Source of the DNA: a candidate division KSB3 bacterium
GTDB taxonomy: Bacteria; Moduliflexota; Moduliflexia; Moduliflexales; Moduliflexaceae
Length of the DNA: 64,000 nucleotides
NCBI GenBank assembly: GCA_002748425.1
Contig: PDSJ01000028.1
Location: 1-64,000 of the forward strand
Reading direction: 5' to 3'
The notes under the pieces are model-generated. The model was not told where the DNA came from. It searched no databases and saw only the letters and a program-made list of their open reading frames with translations. The position numbers and the translations under genes are program-made. This document shows, in pieces, positions 8,200 to 15,698 of this stretch (position 1 is its first letter; each line of letters opens with the position of its first letter).

Positions 8200-8603
8200 C
8201 AAGACGTGGATGCGATGAGCAAATACGGCAGATGAATCGATTTTAGCTGGAAGAAAATTCTGCTGTCTGTGCGGAACTCGCAGACGGCAGGAGTATACGG
8301 AAGGTCGTGCCCTGTTTTTCGCTAGTGTGACGTCTGGCGGCTTTTTCGGTTCTTCGCTGATGAGCTGTAATTCCACTCCCAGCAGCTTCTCAAAGTCAGG
8401 TTCCCGGCTGAAATCAAAGATCCAATAATCCGGCAGCGCTCCCTTCTGCCCCTGAAAAACGATAAGTTCCTTCTCGTCGAGGGGTCCTTCCGATGTTGGG
8501 ATCAGTTTTTGTGACCGCCGCAGGATCGCAGTCGATGATGCGCCAATCTTTCCGCAACAGACCGCAAATATCAGTACAATAAAAGATGAACGCCTAGTCT
8601 CAT
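8200..8603 (-). pseudogene. Decayed secreted-protein gene
   Basis: On the minus strand a frame is open from about 8625 through 8035 but has no start codon. Its residues read like a secreted protein: a hydrophobic SSFIVLIFAVCCGKIGAS, then LIPTSEGPLDEKELIVFQG and LPDYWIFDFSREPDFEKLLG. An ATG at 8603 would supply an ideal signal-peptide start, but it is in the wrong frame by one base. The simplest reading is a frameshift near the start. The end overlaps the aldolase gene, which fits a decayed gene. I do not recognise the family. Confidence 0.4.
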
Positions 8604-8700
8604 TATCGGAATAGCTGTTTCTGGCTTATTGGCGATATCTATTTCAGAACGTAGAAAATACGGCTTTCATCTGTGTAAGTTACAACAGGTCACAACTCGT

Positions 8701-8729
8701 TTCACCGGACTCGTTTACTCGCCGGTGAA
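8701..8729. repeat. Stem-loop upstream of cassette-like gene
   Basis: TTCACCGG at 8701-8708 pairs perfectly with CCGGTGAA at 8722-8729 around a 13-base loop. It precedes the GTTAGTGC core at 8736 by six bases, as the folded arms of an integron attC site would. Confidence 0.4.
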
Positions 8730-8735
8730 TTCTGT

Positions 8736-9149
8736 GTTAGTGCTCATGGAGGATGAATGGATCAGGTAATCACATTTACAACTCGAAAATTCGACGTAAG
8801 CAAAGAAGACGAAAATCCAATTAATCCTATTCATGGAAAATCTTTGCTTATCTGGCTCAAAGAAAACTTGGCAGGCAAGTTCGAGCTATCTGAACCAGAA
8901 CCGGAAGATTGGGGTTGGTATGCTTACATTAACTGGCAGGGTCGCTCTTACTTGTTGGGTGTGCGCGCGCGCGAAATAAACCATCCTGACTACGAATGGG
9001 TATTTCAAATCGACAAGCAAAGATCGTTAAAAGAAAAACTACTCGGCAAACAAAAAATGACTTCAAACGACGAATGCTTTAATTTTGTAAAATCTCTGTT
9101 CGAGTCTGAACCGGAAATTAAAAATGTTGCAGTCGAATAAAGCACTAAC
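8736..9149 (+). mobile_element. Possible isolated integron gene cassette
   Basis: GTTAGTGCT at 8736-8744 and its exact reverse complement AGCACTAAC at 9141-9149 tightly bracket one small gene. In integrons a cassette starts with TTRRRY, and its own attC begins with the complementary RYYYAAC, followed by a short AACAA-type spacer and a palindromic arm; here AGCACTAACAAACGGGT shows that form. The core deviates from strict GTTRRRY. The right-hand attC seems truncated, because no matching GTT core follows before the next gene. No integrase gene is present. Confidence 0.35.
8757..9140 (+). CDS. Small cassette-type hypothetical protein
   Basis: A 127-residue soluble protein with no signal peptide or membrane helix. 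It is acidic and rich in Trp and Tyr (EPEPEDWGWYAYINWQG, HPDYEWVFQIDKQRSLKEK). The ATG follows GGAGGATGA directly. I recall similar short proteins from integron cassettes and mobile regions but cannot name a function. Codon use is more A-rich (gaaaac, aaaaaacta) than the neighbouring heme genes, which fits transfer. It lies between the inverted 9-bp repeats described above and has no operon partner of obvious relation. Confidence 0.75.
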   Translation: MDQVITFTTRKFDVSKEDENPINPIHGKSLLIWLKENLAGKFELSEPEPEDWGWYAYINWQGRSYLLGVRAREINHPDYEWVFQIDKQRSLKEKLLGKQKMTSNDECFNFVKSLFESEPEIKNVAVE

Positions 9150-9172
9150 AAACGGGTACACCCGCAAAGCGC

Positions 9173-9844
9173 ATGAAAAAGACTGAGTCGCAGGTCTCAC
9201 TGCTCGACTCGCGACCTGAACAGGCGTCTTATATGTTTCTCTCGCTGCTCGCGGATAAAATCAAAGTGCTTATCATCGGCGGAGGAAAGGCTGCGTCAAT
9301 CAAGGCAAAGAGCTTTGCAGGCCGAGGTTGCCGGGTGACTGTCGTATCTCCGGAATTCAGCCCGGAAATCACGCTGCTTGATACAGGGAGCCTGAGCCTG
9401 CAGGAAGGTCGTTACCAACGCAGACAACTCGACGGATATCATCTCGTGGTGATCGCTACTGATAACAACGATGTTAACCGACAGATCCAGAAGGATTGTG
9501 AGCAGATGGCGAAGCTCTATCTCATGTGCGGCGATCCTGGAGAAGGACAATTTGTGACTCCGCTGATGCGTGAGAGCGAAGAAGCAATACTGGCATTGAA
9601 TACAAGACAGGGCAGTCCGCGCACATCAGTATTCATCGCTGAAAAGCTTCGGAAAGAGCTCGAAGATCACGACAGCTTCATCCGTGTTGTCTGTGAACTC
9701 AGAGAGCAGCTCAAAGGCCGTGATGACAGGGATGAGATTCTGAAACGCGTGAATACCGACGAATTTTTTGAACTGTTTAGAAGAGGCCAGCATCACGACG
9801 TCTTGAGAGATATGCTGAGCCCAGACTCGCAGCGTCCCCTGTGA
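9173..9844 (+). CDS. Precorrin-2 dehydrogenase/siroheme-synthase N-domain-like protein
   Basis: A 223-residue protein of the SirC/CysG N-terminal family, which oxidises precorrin-2 to sirohydrochlorin with NAD+ and can insert iron. The Rossmann motif is VLIIGGGKAASIKAKSF, followed by VTVVSPEFSPE and VVIATDNNDVNRQI. The dimerisation part contains LALNTRQGSPRTSVFIAEKLR, the equivalent of the usual S-T-x-G-x-S-P segment. No methyltransferase domain follows. The true start could be the internal ATG at 9232 (MFLSLLADKIKVL), which matches where the family usually begins; neither start has a good ribosome binding site. The gene is directly downstream of the cassette-like element and 46 bases ahead of hemB, so it serves tetrapyrrole synthesis. 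No hemA is seen between them, where one often sits. Confidence 0.8.
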   Translation: MKKTESQVSLLDSRPEQASYMFLSLLADKIKVLIIGGGKAASIKAKSFAGRGCRVTVVSPEFSPEITLLDTGSLSLQEGRYQRRQLDGYHLVVIATDNNDVNRQIQKDCEQMAKLYLMCGDPGEGQFVTPLMRESEEAILALNTRQGSPRTSVFIAEKLRKELEDHDSFIRVVCELREQLKGRDDRDEILKRVNTDEFFELFRRGQHHDVLRDMLSPDSQRPL

Positions 9845-9890
9845 AAGCGTTTGTTGCAGGACTGTGAGCGATCACGACAAGAGGAACGGT

Positions 9891-10859
9891 ATGTTTGTAC
9901 GACACCGAAGATTGCGTAAAAGCGCGGCAATTCGTGATATGGTCCGGGAGACCGTGCTGACTCCTATGGATTTTATTTATCCGCTTTTTGTGGTGGAAGG
10001 AGAAAATATCAAGCGAGAAATCAGCTCACTGCCGGGAAATTATCATCTGTCCGTAGATCGGCTGTCTGACCTTATCGAAGAGGTTCAGCAGGCCGGTGTA
10101 CGCAGTGTGCTGCTCTTTGGTCTACCGGCTTTGAAAGACAACGTGGGCTCCGGCGCCTGGGCAGAAGACGGTGTGGTGCAGCGGGCTGTGAGAACGATTA
10201 AAAACATCTCTCCGGAACTTTGGGTCATGACGGATGTCTGCATGTGTCAGTACACCGACCATGGTCACTGCGGCATTATCAAAGACGGTGATGTGGACAA
10301 TGATGTTTCGCTGGAATATATCGCCCGAATCGCCTTGTCTCACGCTCACGCCGGCGCCGATATGGTCGCTCCTTCGGATATGATGGACGGACGGATCGCG
10401 GCTGTCCGTAAGCTGCTGGACGATTACGGGTTGACTGACGTATCGATTATGTCCTACAGTGCCAAATATTCCTCAGCCTTTTACGGTCCGTTTCGGGCAG
10501 CCGCTGATTCGGCACCACAATTCGGCGACCGTAAAGCCTATCAGATCGATTCTGCCAATCTGCGTCAGGCTATGAGTGAAATCGAAGCTGACATCGACGA
10601 AGGTGCAGATTGCATCATCATTAAACCGGCTCTGGCATATATGGACGTGATTCGCCGGGCGCGGGACCGTTACGATCTCCCGATCGCCGCTTATAGCGTC
10701 AGCGGTGAGTTTGCCATGATCAAAGCAGCGGCGCAAAAAGGCTGGATCAACGAACAGCAGGCGACGATGGAGATTCTTACCTCTTTGAAGCGTGCCGGGA
10801 CCGACATGATTATCACCTACTATGCCCTTGATGCCTGTCACTGGTTAAAGCAAGGATAA
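9891..10859 (+). CDS. hemB: Porphobilinogen synthase (delta-aminolevulinic acid dehydratase)
   Basis: Condenses two 5-aminolevulinate molecules to porphobilinogen. At 322 residues it is of normal length. The metal site reads DVCMCQYTDHGHCGI, the Cys-rich zinc form rather than the magnesium form. The two Schiff-base Lys are in YSAKYSSAFYGPF and IIIKPALAYMD. The start MFVRHRRLRKS is preferred because it has AGAGGA six bases upstream and fits family N-termini; a GTG at 9864 would add nine residues. It is cotranscribed with the SirC-like gene. Confidence 0.95.
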   Translation: MFVRHRRLRKSAAIRDMVRETVLTPMDFIYPLFVVEGENIKREISSLPGNYHLSVDRLSDLIEEVQQAGVRSVLLFGLPALKDNVGSGAWAEDGVVQRAVRTIKNISPELWVMTDVCMCQYTDHGHCGIIKDGDVDNDVSLEYIARIALSHAHAGADMVAPSDMMDGRIAAVRKLLDDYGLTDVSIMSYSAKYSSAFYGPFRAAADSAPQFGDRKAYQIDSANLRQAMSEIEADIDEGADCIIIKPALAYMDVIRRARDRYDLPIAAYSVSGEFAMIKAAAQKGWINEQQATMEILTSLKRAGTDMIITYYALDACHWLKQG

Positions 10860-10936
10860 CGGCGGGGGAGCGACATGAGTCTGCCATGAAAACGACTTAT
10901 CCGTTTGTACAGTTGCTCCTAAGGTCTACAAAATTC

Positions 10937-10966
10937 TTGACAGACTCTCTAAAAATATGCAGTAAT
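10937..10966 (+). promoter_or_regulatory. Promoter of the TRAP transporter operon
   Basis: TTGACA at 10937-10942, an 18-base spacer and AGTAAT at 10961-10966. It lies 66 bases before the dctQ-like start. Confidence 0.5.
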
Positions 10967-11031
10967 GTACAAAGAGCTATGACGATGGACACGATCTTGA
11001 TACGCTTGGTCAACACGATCGGGGATAGGGG

Positions 11032-11517
11032 ATGAAAAAAGTTCTGAATGTGCTGGACAATGTTGAAGAATATCTGACCGGGGCTATGTTACTCTTGATG
11101 GCGATCATGTATTTTCTGGAAGTTGTCCTGCGCTACGTCTTTTCTTCTTCCAACGCCTGGGTTGAGGAATTGTTACGCTATATGATGGTATTTATCACGT
11201 TTTTCGGAGCCAGCGTGGCAGTAAAATATGGTTCGCACATGTCGGTCAATGTCGTTGAATATATTCCCTCCTCTGCTGTAAAGCGCTTGATTGAGATCTT
11301 TGTTGCACTGATGGGGATTGTGTTTTCAGTACTGATTCTGTATTTCAGCTGCTTGCTGGTCCTGCGTGTCAAAGGATTCGGGCAACGCAGCCCAGCCCTG
11401 CAAGTTCCCATGTATATTCCGTATGCGATTCTCCCACTGGGCTTCGCCTCGATGCTTGTTCGCTTTAGCCATCAGCTCCTGAAATCTCTGAACATTCGGT
11501 TGACGCAAGAAAACTAA
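11032..11517 (+). CDS. dctQ: TRAP transporter small permease subunit (DctQ)
   Basis: A 161-residue membrane protein with four predicted helices (LTGAMLLLMAIMYFLEVVLRY, YMMVFITFFGASVAVKYG, IFVALMGIVFSVLILYFSCLL, and the final one at PYAILPLGFASMLV). The SNAWVEELLRYMMVFITFFGA motif is the DctQ signature. It forms the 4-helix partner of DctM in a sodium-driven, binding-protein-dependent importer for carboxylates or sugar acids. It ends in TAATG with the DctM start. Confidence 0.92.
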   Translation: MKKVLNVLDNVEEYLTGAMLLLMAIMYFLEVVLRYVFSSSNAWVEELLRYMMVFITFFGASVAVKYGSHMSVNVVEYIPSSAVKRLIEIFVALMGIVFSVLILYFSCLLVLRVKGFGQRSPALQVPMYIPYAILPLGFASMLVRFSHQLLKSLNIRLTQEN

Positions 11518-12794
11518 TGGTCGCACTGCTTATCATCCTCTTTGCCCTGTTAATGCTGAGCAGCGCGCCGATGGCGATTGTGCTCGGCCTGACCTCCACT
11601 CTGTCGATCACCCTGCTGACAAAAGTGCCTTTACGTGTCATCCCGCAGCAGTTATTTACCGCAGTCGATTCTTCCGCACTAATGGCTGTACCGTTCTTTA
11701 TTCTGGCTGGACAACTTATGACTTCCGGGAAAATTGCCGATCGCCTCATTAAGGTGGCCTCAGCCTTGACCAGCTCGCTGCGAGGAGGATTGGCGATTTC
11801 AGCAGTGCTGGCCTGTGCGTTTTTTGCCGCAATATCCGGTTCCAGTCCGGCGACTGTGGTGGCGGTGGGCAGCATGATGATTCCGGCCTTAACCGAACGG
11901 GGATACCATAAAAATTTTTCCACCGGACTGCTTACGACTGCCGGCTCCCTGGGAATCATGATTCCGCCAAGTATTCCAATGATTATTTATGCTCTGATCA
12001 TGAATGTTTCCGTCACCAAGGAATTTTTGGCAGGTATTGTGCCGGGCTTGCTGATTAGCGGCCTGTTTATTGCGTACAGTTCGTTTCAGGCAAAGAAACA
12101 TCGATGGGACAGCACAGAGGTCTTTTCTCTTCGTGCCGTAGCCGCTTCGATAAAACGGGGTTTCTGGGGTTTGTTACTGCCGATACTGGTGCTGGGAGGC
12201 ATTTACGGCGGAATTTTTACCACCACTGAAGCTGCAGCTGTCTCTGTTGTGTACGCACTGTGTTGCGAATTATTGATCTACAAAGGCTTGAAACTCAAGC
12301 AACTTCCAGCAATCCTGAAAGATGCTGCTCTCTTGTCGGCAGTCCTGTTGTTCATCGTGGCCAACGCCTCCTGCTTGTCTTGGTTTCTGGCCAGCCAGCA
12401 AGTCCCCAGCAAAGTGGCTGTCGCTATCGGAGAATTCGTCACAACGCGTTGGATGTTTCTGTTGCTGGTCAATGTGCTCTTTCTGGGACTCGGTATGTTG
12501 ATGGATATCGTTTCAGCCATGATTATTATTGCGCCGATTCTGTATCCGATGCTGCAAAAATTTGATATTGATTTGATACATTTCGGTATTATCATGATCG
12601 TCAATATCGAAATCGGCTTCCTGTCGCCGCCTTTTGGCTTGAACCTTTTTGTCGCCAGCGGCATCACGAAGCGGCCTGTACTCGAAGTGACCCGGTCGGT
12701 GCTGCCCTTTCTCCTGCTGATGATTCTTGTTCTGCTCTTGCTTGCCCTGCTTCCCTCTATTTCACTGTTCCTGCCCAATCTTCTGGTAAAATAA
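11517..12794 (+). CDS. dctM: TRAP transporter large permease subunit (DctM)
   Basis: A 425-residue transporter of about twelve helices. Family motifs include AVPFFILAGQLMTSG, SGSSPATVVAVGSMMIPAL, GSLGIMIPPSIPMIIYAL and GIIMIVNIEIGFLSPPFGLNLF; the last is the second metal-binding loop. The start overlaps the dctQ stop by one base, which couples translation. It moves the substrate and Na+ across the inner membrane and accepts ligand from the DctP protein encoded next. Confidence 0.95.
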   Translation: MVALLIILFALLMLSSAPMAIVLGLTSTLSITLLTKVPLRVIPQQLFTAVDSSALMAVPFFILAGQLMTSGKIADRLIKVASALTSSLRGGLAISAVLACAFFAAISGSSPATVVAVGSMMIPALTERGYHKNFSTGLLTTAGSLGIMIPPSIPMIIYALIMNVSVTKEFLAGIVPGLLISGLFIAYSSFQAKKHRWDSTEVFSLRAVAASIKRGFWGLLLPILVLGGIYGGIFTTTEAAAVSVVYALCCELLIYKGLKLKQLPAILKDAALLSAVLLFIVANASCLSWFLASQQVPSKVAVAIGEFVTTRWMFLLLVNVLFLGLGMLMDIVSAMIIIAPILYPMLQKFDIDLIHFGIIMIVNIEIGFLSPPFGLNLFVASGITKRPVLEVTRSVLPFLLLMILVLLLLALLPSISLFLPNLLVK

Positions 12795-12920
12795 CGCCGA
12801 TAACGCGAATTTTTCTTGACCGTTTCTCTCCCCCCGTGCTTCTTGAAAAAGCATGTTGATAATTTCCATCCGAACGCGGATGTCATGTCCCTGATCTTTT
12901 GATGTAAAAGGAGAAACGTG

Positions 12921-13913
12921 ATGAGAAAGGTTCGTCTTATAAGCGTGTTTGTTGTCGTCGCCATGCTCTCAGGTCTCTGTGCAGTGTCGGCTCAGGAGAA
13001 AATTACGTTTAAATTCGCTCATATTGCGCCGATAGTTCATGCTGATCATCGGGCTGCAATGCACTTTAAAGCGTATGTAGAGTCCAGATCGAATGGTCGA
13101 GTCGAGGTCTCCGTTCATCCTGCCGGACAGCTTGGCGGTGAACGGGCGATGATCGAAGGCGTACAGATGGGGATGATTGAGATGGGCTTCTTTACGGCTG
13201 CCGTTTTCACCAATTTTATTCCGCAGATCGCCGTGACCAATCTGCCTTTTATCTTCCCGGATCAAAAAACTGCTTATCGTGTCCTTGACAGCGACATCGG
13301 CGATCGTATTTTCAGCCATTTCCCGGAAAAAGGCTTTACTGCGCTGGCATGGGGTGAAAACGGTTTCAGGGATTTCTCGAACTCGAAGCGGGCAATTCAT
13401 GCGCCCGGAGATATGGTGGATCTGAAAATGCGTTCCATTGAAAGTCCCTTATTCCTCAACTCTTATGACGCTCTGGGAGTCAACGCGGTCGCGATTCCGT
13501 GGCCCGATACATTTACAGCGTTACAGCAGAAAGTGGTGGACGGCGCTGACTTGCCCTATAACTCGATGGCTCTTGCGAAATGGCTTGAGGTGCAGCAGTA
13601 CGTCACGCTCTCCGGCTGGATCTACGAACCAATGCCAGTTGTCGCCAATACGGATTGGTTCCAAAGTCTGCCGGAAGACATTCAGCAGATCATCAGGGAT
13701 GGAGCCTATGAGCTGCAGTTGACGAATCGGGCCTTAAATGCTGAGGATCGTTTGAAGACCGATGCTGACGCCAAAGCACGGGGTATTGAAGTGGTCACGC
13801 TGACTCCTGGTGAACGTCAGGCGTTTCGTGAAAAAATGATACCAGTCTACGATGCCTGGAAAGAGAAGATTGGTGGAGAACTCGTCGATATGGTGCTTGA
13901 GGCCACAAAATAG
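12921..13913 (+). CDS. dctP: TRAP transporter substrate-binding protein (DctP)
   Basis: A 330-residue periplasmic protein with signal peptide MRKVRLISVFVVVAMLSG ending at VSAQ. The conserved ligand-carboxylate Arg is in LKMRSIESPLF, followed by GVNAVAIPWPDTFTALQQKVVDGAD, the standard DctP core. The start is the ATG eight bases after AGGAG; a GTG directly before it would add one residue. The substrate cannot be read from sequence; most relatives bind sugar acids or dicarboxylates. A strong terminator follows, closing the Q-M-P operon. Confidence 0.93.
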   Translation: MRKVRLISVFVVVAMLSGLCAVSAQEKITFKFAHIAPIVHADHRAAMHFKAYVESRSNGRVEVSVHPAGQLGGERAMIEGVQMGMIEMGFFTAAVFTNFIPQIAVTNLPFIFPDQKTAYRVLDSDIGDRIFSHFPEKGFTALAWGENGFRDFSNSKRAIHAPGDMVDLKMRSIESPLFLNSYDALGVNAVAIPWPDTFTALQQKVVDGADLPYNSMALAKWLEVQQYVTLSGWIYEPMPVVANTDWFQSLPEDIQQIIRDGAYELQLTNRALNAEDRLKTDADAKARGIEVVTLTPGERQAFREKMIPVYDAWKEKIGGELVDMVLEATK

Positions 13914-13943
13914 AGGCGCTGATCTGGCGGCATAATTCACTCA

Positions 13944-13992
13944 GGCACACAGGACCCGACAAGGCTTTCCATCTCCTGTGTGCCAATTTTTT
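13944..13992 (+). terminator. Rho-independent terminator of the TRAP operon
   Basis: GGCACACAGGA (13944-13954) pairs perfectly with TCCTGTGTGCC (13974-13984), an 11-bp stem, followed directly by AATTTTTTCT. It sits between dctP and tsaD. Confidence 0.9.
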
Positions 13993-14008
13993 CTATAAAG
14001 CGAGAGAC

Positions 14009-15013
14009 ATGAAGATACTCGGAATTGAAACATCCTGTGATGATACGGCGGCAGCAGTTGTCGAGGATGGGCAGCGGATTTTATCAAACATTATTTCTTC
14101 ACAAAATGAGTTTCACGCAAAATACGGTGGAATCGTCCCTGAGATCGCCTCGCGTAAGCATGTTGAGCTGATTCTCTATGTTATTCAGGACGCTATGGAA
14201 ACGGCAGGAGTGGATTATGAGCAGATCGATGCCATTGCCGTAACCAATCGGCCCGGGCTCGTCGGCTCGCTGCTGATCGGCTTGTCAGCAGCCAAAGGTC
14301 TCGCGTATTGTCATAAAAAAGCTTTGATCGGCGTGGACCATCTGCTTGGGCACATCTATGCCAACTACTTTGAGCATCCGGATCTGGAACTGCCGCATAT
14401 TTCTCTGACCGTGTCCGGCGGGCATACCTTGATTATGTATGTTAGGTCTCGCACAACATACGAAATTTTAGGCCATACCGTGGACGATGCCATCGGCGAA
14501 GCCTACGATAAAGTGGCGAAATTTCTGGGACTCGGTTTTCCGGGCGGACCGCTGATCGATACATTAGCCAGGACCGGCGATCCGAACGCGATCGACTTCC
14601 CCAGCCCGCTCATCCACGCCGATAACCTGAATTTTAGTTTCAGTGGCCTGAAAACCGCTGTCATTCGCTATGTCAACGAGCAGCGAGACGCCGGTGTCGA
14701 CCTGAATGATGCTGATGTTGTTGCCAGTTTTCAGAAAGCGGCAGTGAAGGTCTTGGTGAAAAAGGTGTTAAATGCGGCAGAGGAGAAAAGCGTGTCGACT
14801 CTGACCCTTTCAGGAGGAGTCGCGGCTAACAGCGCACTGAGGGATGCCCTGATCGAAGAAGCCCGGCAGCGTGATCTCCGAGTATGTTTCCCTCCACTGC
14901 TGATGTGTACTGACAATGGCGCCATGATCGCGGGCGTTGGCTATCATCTCTATCAGGACGGTGTCCGCAGCAGCTTCGATCTGGGCGCCTTACCGAGCAT
15001 TCCGTTCAATTGA
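14009..15013 (+). CDS. tsaD: tRNA N6-threonylcarbamoyladenosine transferase
   Basis: Catalytic subunit (Kae1/Gcp/YgjD family) that transfers threonylcarbamoyl to A37 of ANN-decoding tRNAs. It has 334 residues. The N-terminal ILGIETSCDDTAAAVV is the ASKHA nucleotide motif. The metal-binding pair is in VDHLLGHIYANYFE, and HISLTVSGGHT, DDAIGEAYDKVAK and LTLSGGVAANSALR are family blocks. The stop codon overlaps the start of tsaC, which makes the second enzyme of the same modification. TsaB and TsaE are not in the window. Confidence 0.96.
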   Translation: MKILGIETSCDDTAAAVVEDGQRILSNIISSQNEFHAKYGGIVPEIASRKHVELILYVIQDAMETAGVDYEQIDAIAVTNRPGLVGSLLIGLSAAKGLAYCHKKALIGVDHLLGHIYANYFEHPDLELPHISLTVSGGHTLIMYVRSRTTYEILGHTVDDAIGEAYDKVAKFLGLGFPGGPLIDTLARTGDPNAIDFPSPLIHADNLNFSFSGLKTAVIRYVNEQRDAGVDLNDADVVASFQKAAVKVLVKKVLNAAEEKSVSTLTLSGGVAANSALRDALIEEARQRDLRVCFPPLLMCTDNGAMIAGVGYHLYQDGVRSSFDLGALPSIPFN

Positions 15014-15669
15014 ATTGTAACGCATTGAGTCAAATTCCCTTCATTCGCCGAGTCACCCACAGCGCTTCCGACGCTCAGCTCCTTGAAGAGGCCGCTCAGA
15101 TTCTGCAACAGGGCGGGGTGCTTGTGTGCGCGACAGATACCGGCTACTTACTGGGAGTGGACGGCTTGAACGTCGAGGCGGTCAAAAAAGTTTACGCCAT
15201 CAAAGGCCGCAATTTCAACAAGCCGATTCATGTGGTTGTTTCCGACATTGAAATGGCACGTCAACTGGTAGTTGTCGATGCACGGGCAGAAAGGCTTGTT
15301 CAGGAATTTCTGCCAGGCCCTTTGACGCTGATCCTGCAGAAAACCTCGAACGTGCCGGAACTGCTGGTGAGCGGTTTACCGGGCCTGGGGATTCGCATTC
15401 CTGAGAATCCTTTTCTGCTCAAACTTGTCAAACAGGCTGGCTGTCCGATGACCGCTACCAGCGCAAATCGTTCGGGACGGGCCACACCTTTCAGCGTTGA
15501 TGGCGTCTTGCAGGGCTTGGGGAAAGCCGTCAGGTATATCGATTTGATTATCGATCAGCAAGACACAGCACATAGCATGCCGTCCACGATATTAGATCTC
15601 ACTGCCCAGCCACCGCGTGTGCTGCGTCAGGGACCGCTCGAGAAAGCGTTGTTGCGTCAATATCTCTAG
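15010..15669 (+). CDS. tsaC: L-threonylcarbamoyladenylate synthase (TsaC/Sua5 family)
   Basis: Makes threonylcarbamoyl-AMP from threonine, bicarbonate and ATP for the t6A modification. It is 219 residues long with a YrdC fold: GVLVCATDTGYLLGVD, VYAIKGRNFNKPIHVVV, and the nucleotide-binding GCPMTATSANRSG. It lacks the C-terminal Sua5 domain. The start is uncertain: a TTG at 15010 overlaps the tsaD stop, and a second TTG follows at 15025; no ATG fits before the conserved part. The overlap implies translational coupling with tsaD. Confidence 0.92.
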   Translation: MNCNALSQIPFIRRVTHSASDAQLLEEAAQILQQGGVLVCATDTGYLLGVDGLNVEAVKKVYAIKGRNFNKPIHVVVSDIEMARQLVVVDARAERLVQEFLPGPLTLILQKTSNVPELLVSGLPGLGIRIPENPFLLKLVKQAGCPMTATSANRSGRATPFSVDGVLQGLGKAVRYIDLIIDQQDTAHSMPSTILDLTAQPPRVLRQGPLEKALLRQYL

Positions 15670-15698
15670 GCAAAAGCTCTCATGAGGAAAAAGACGTC

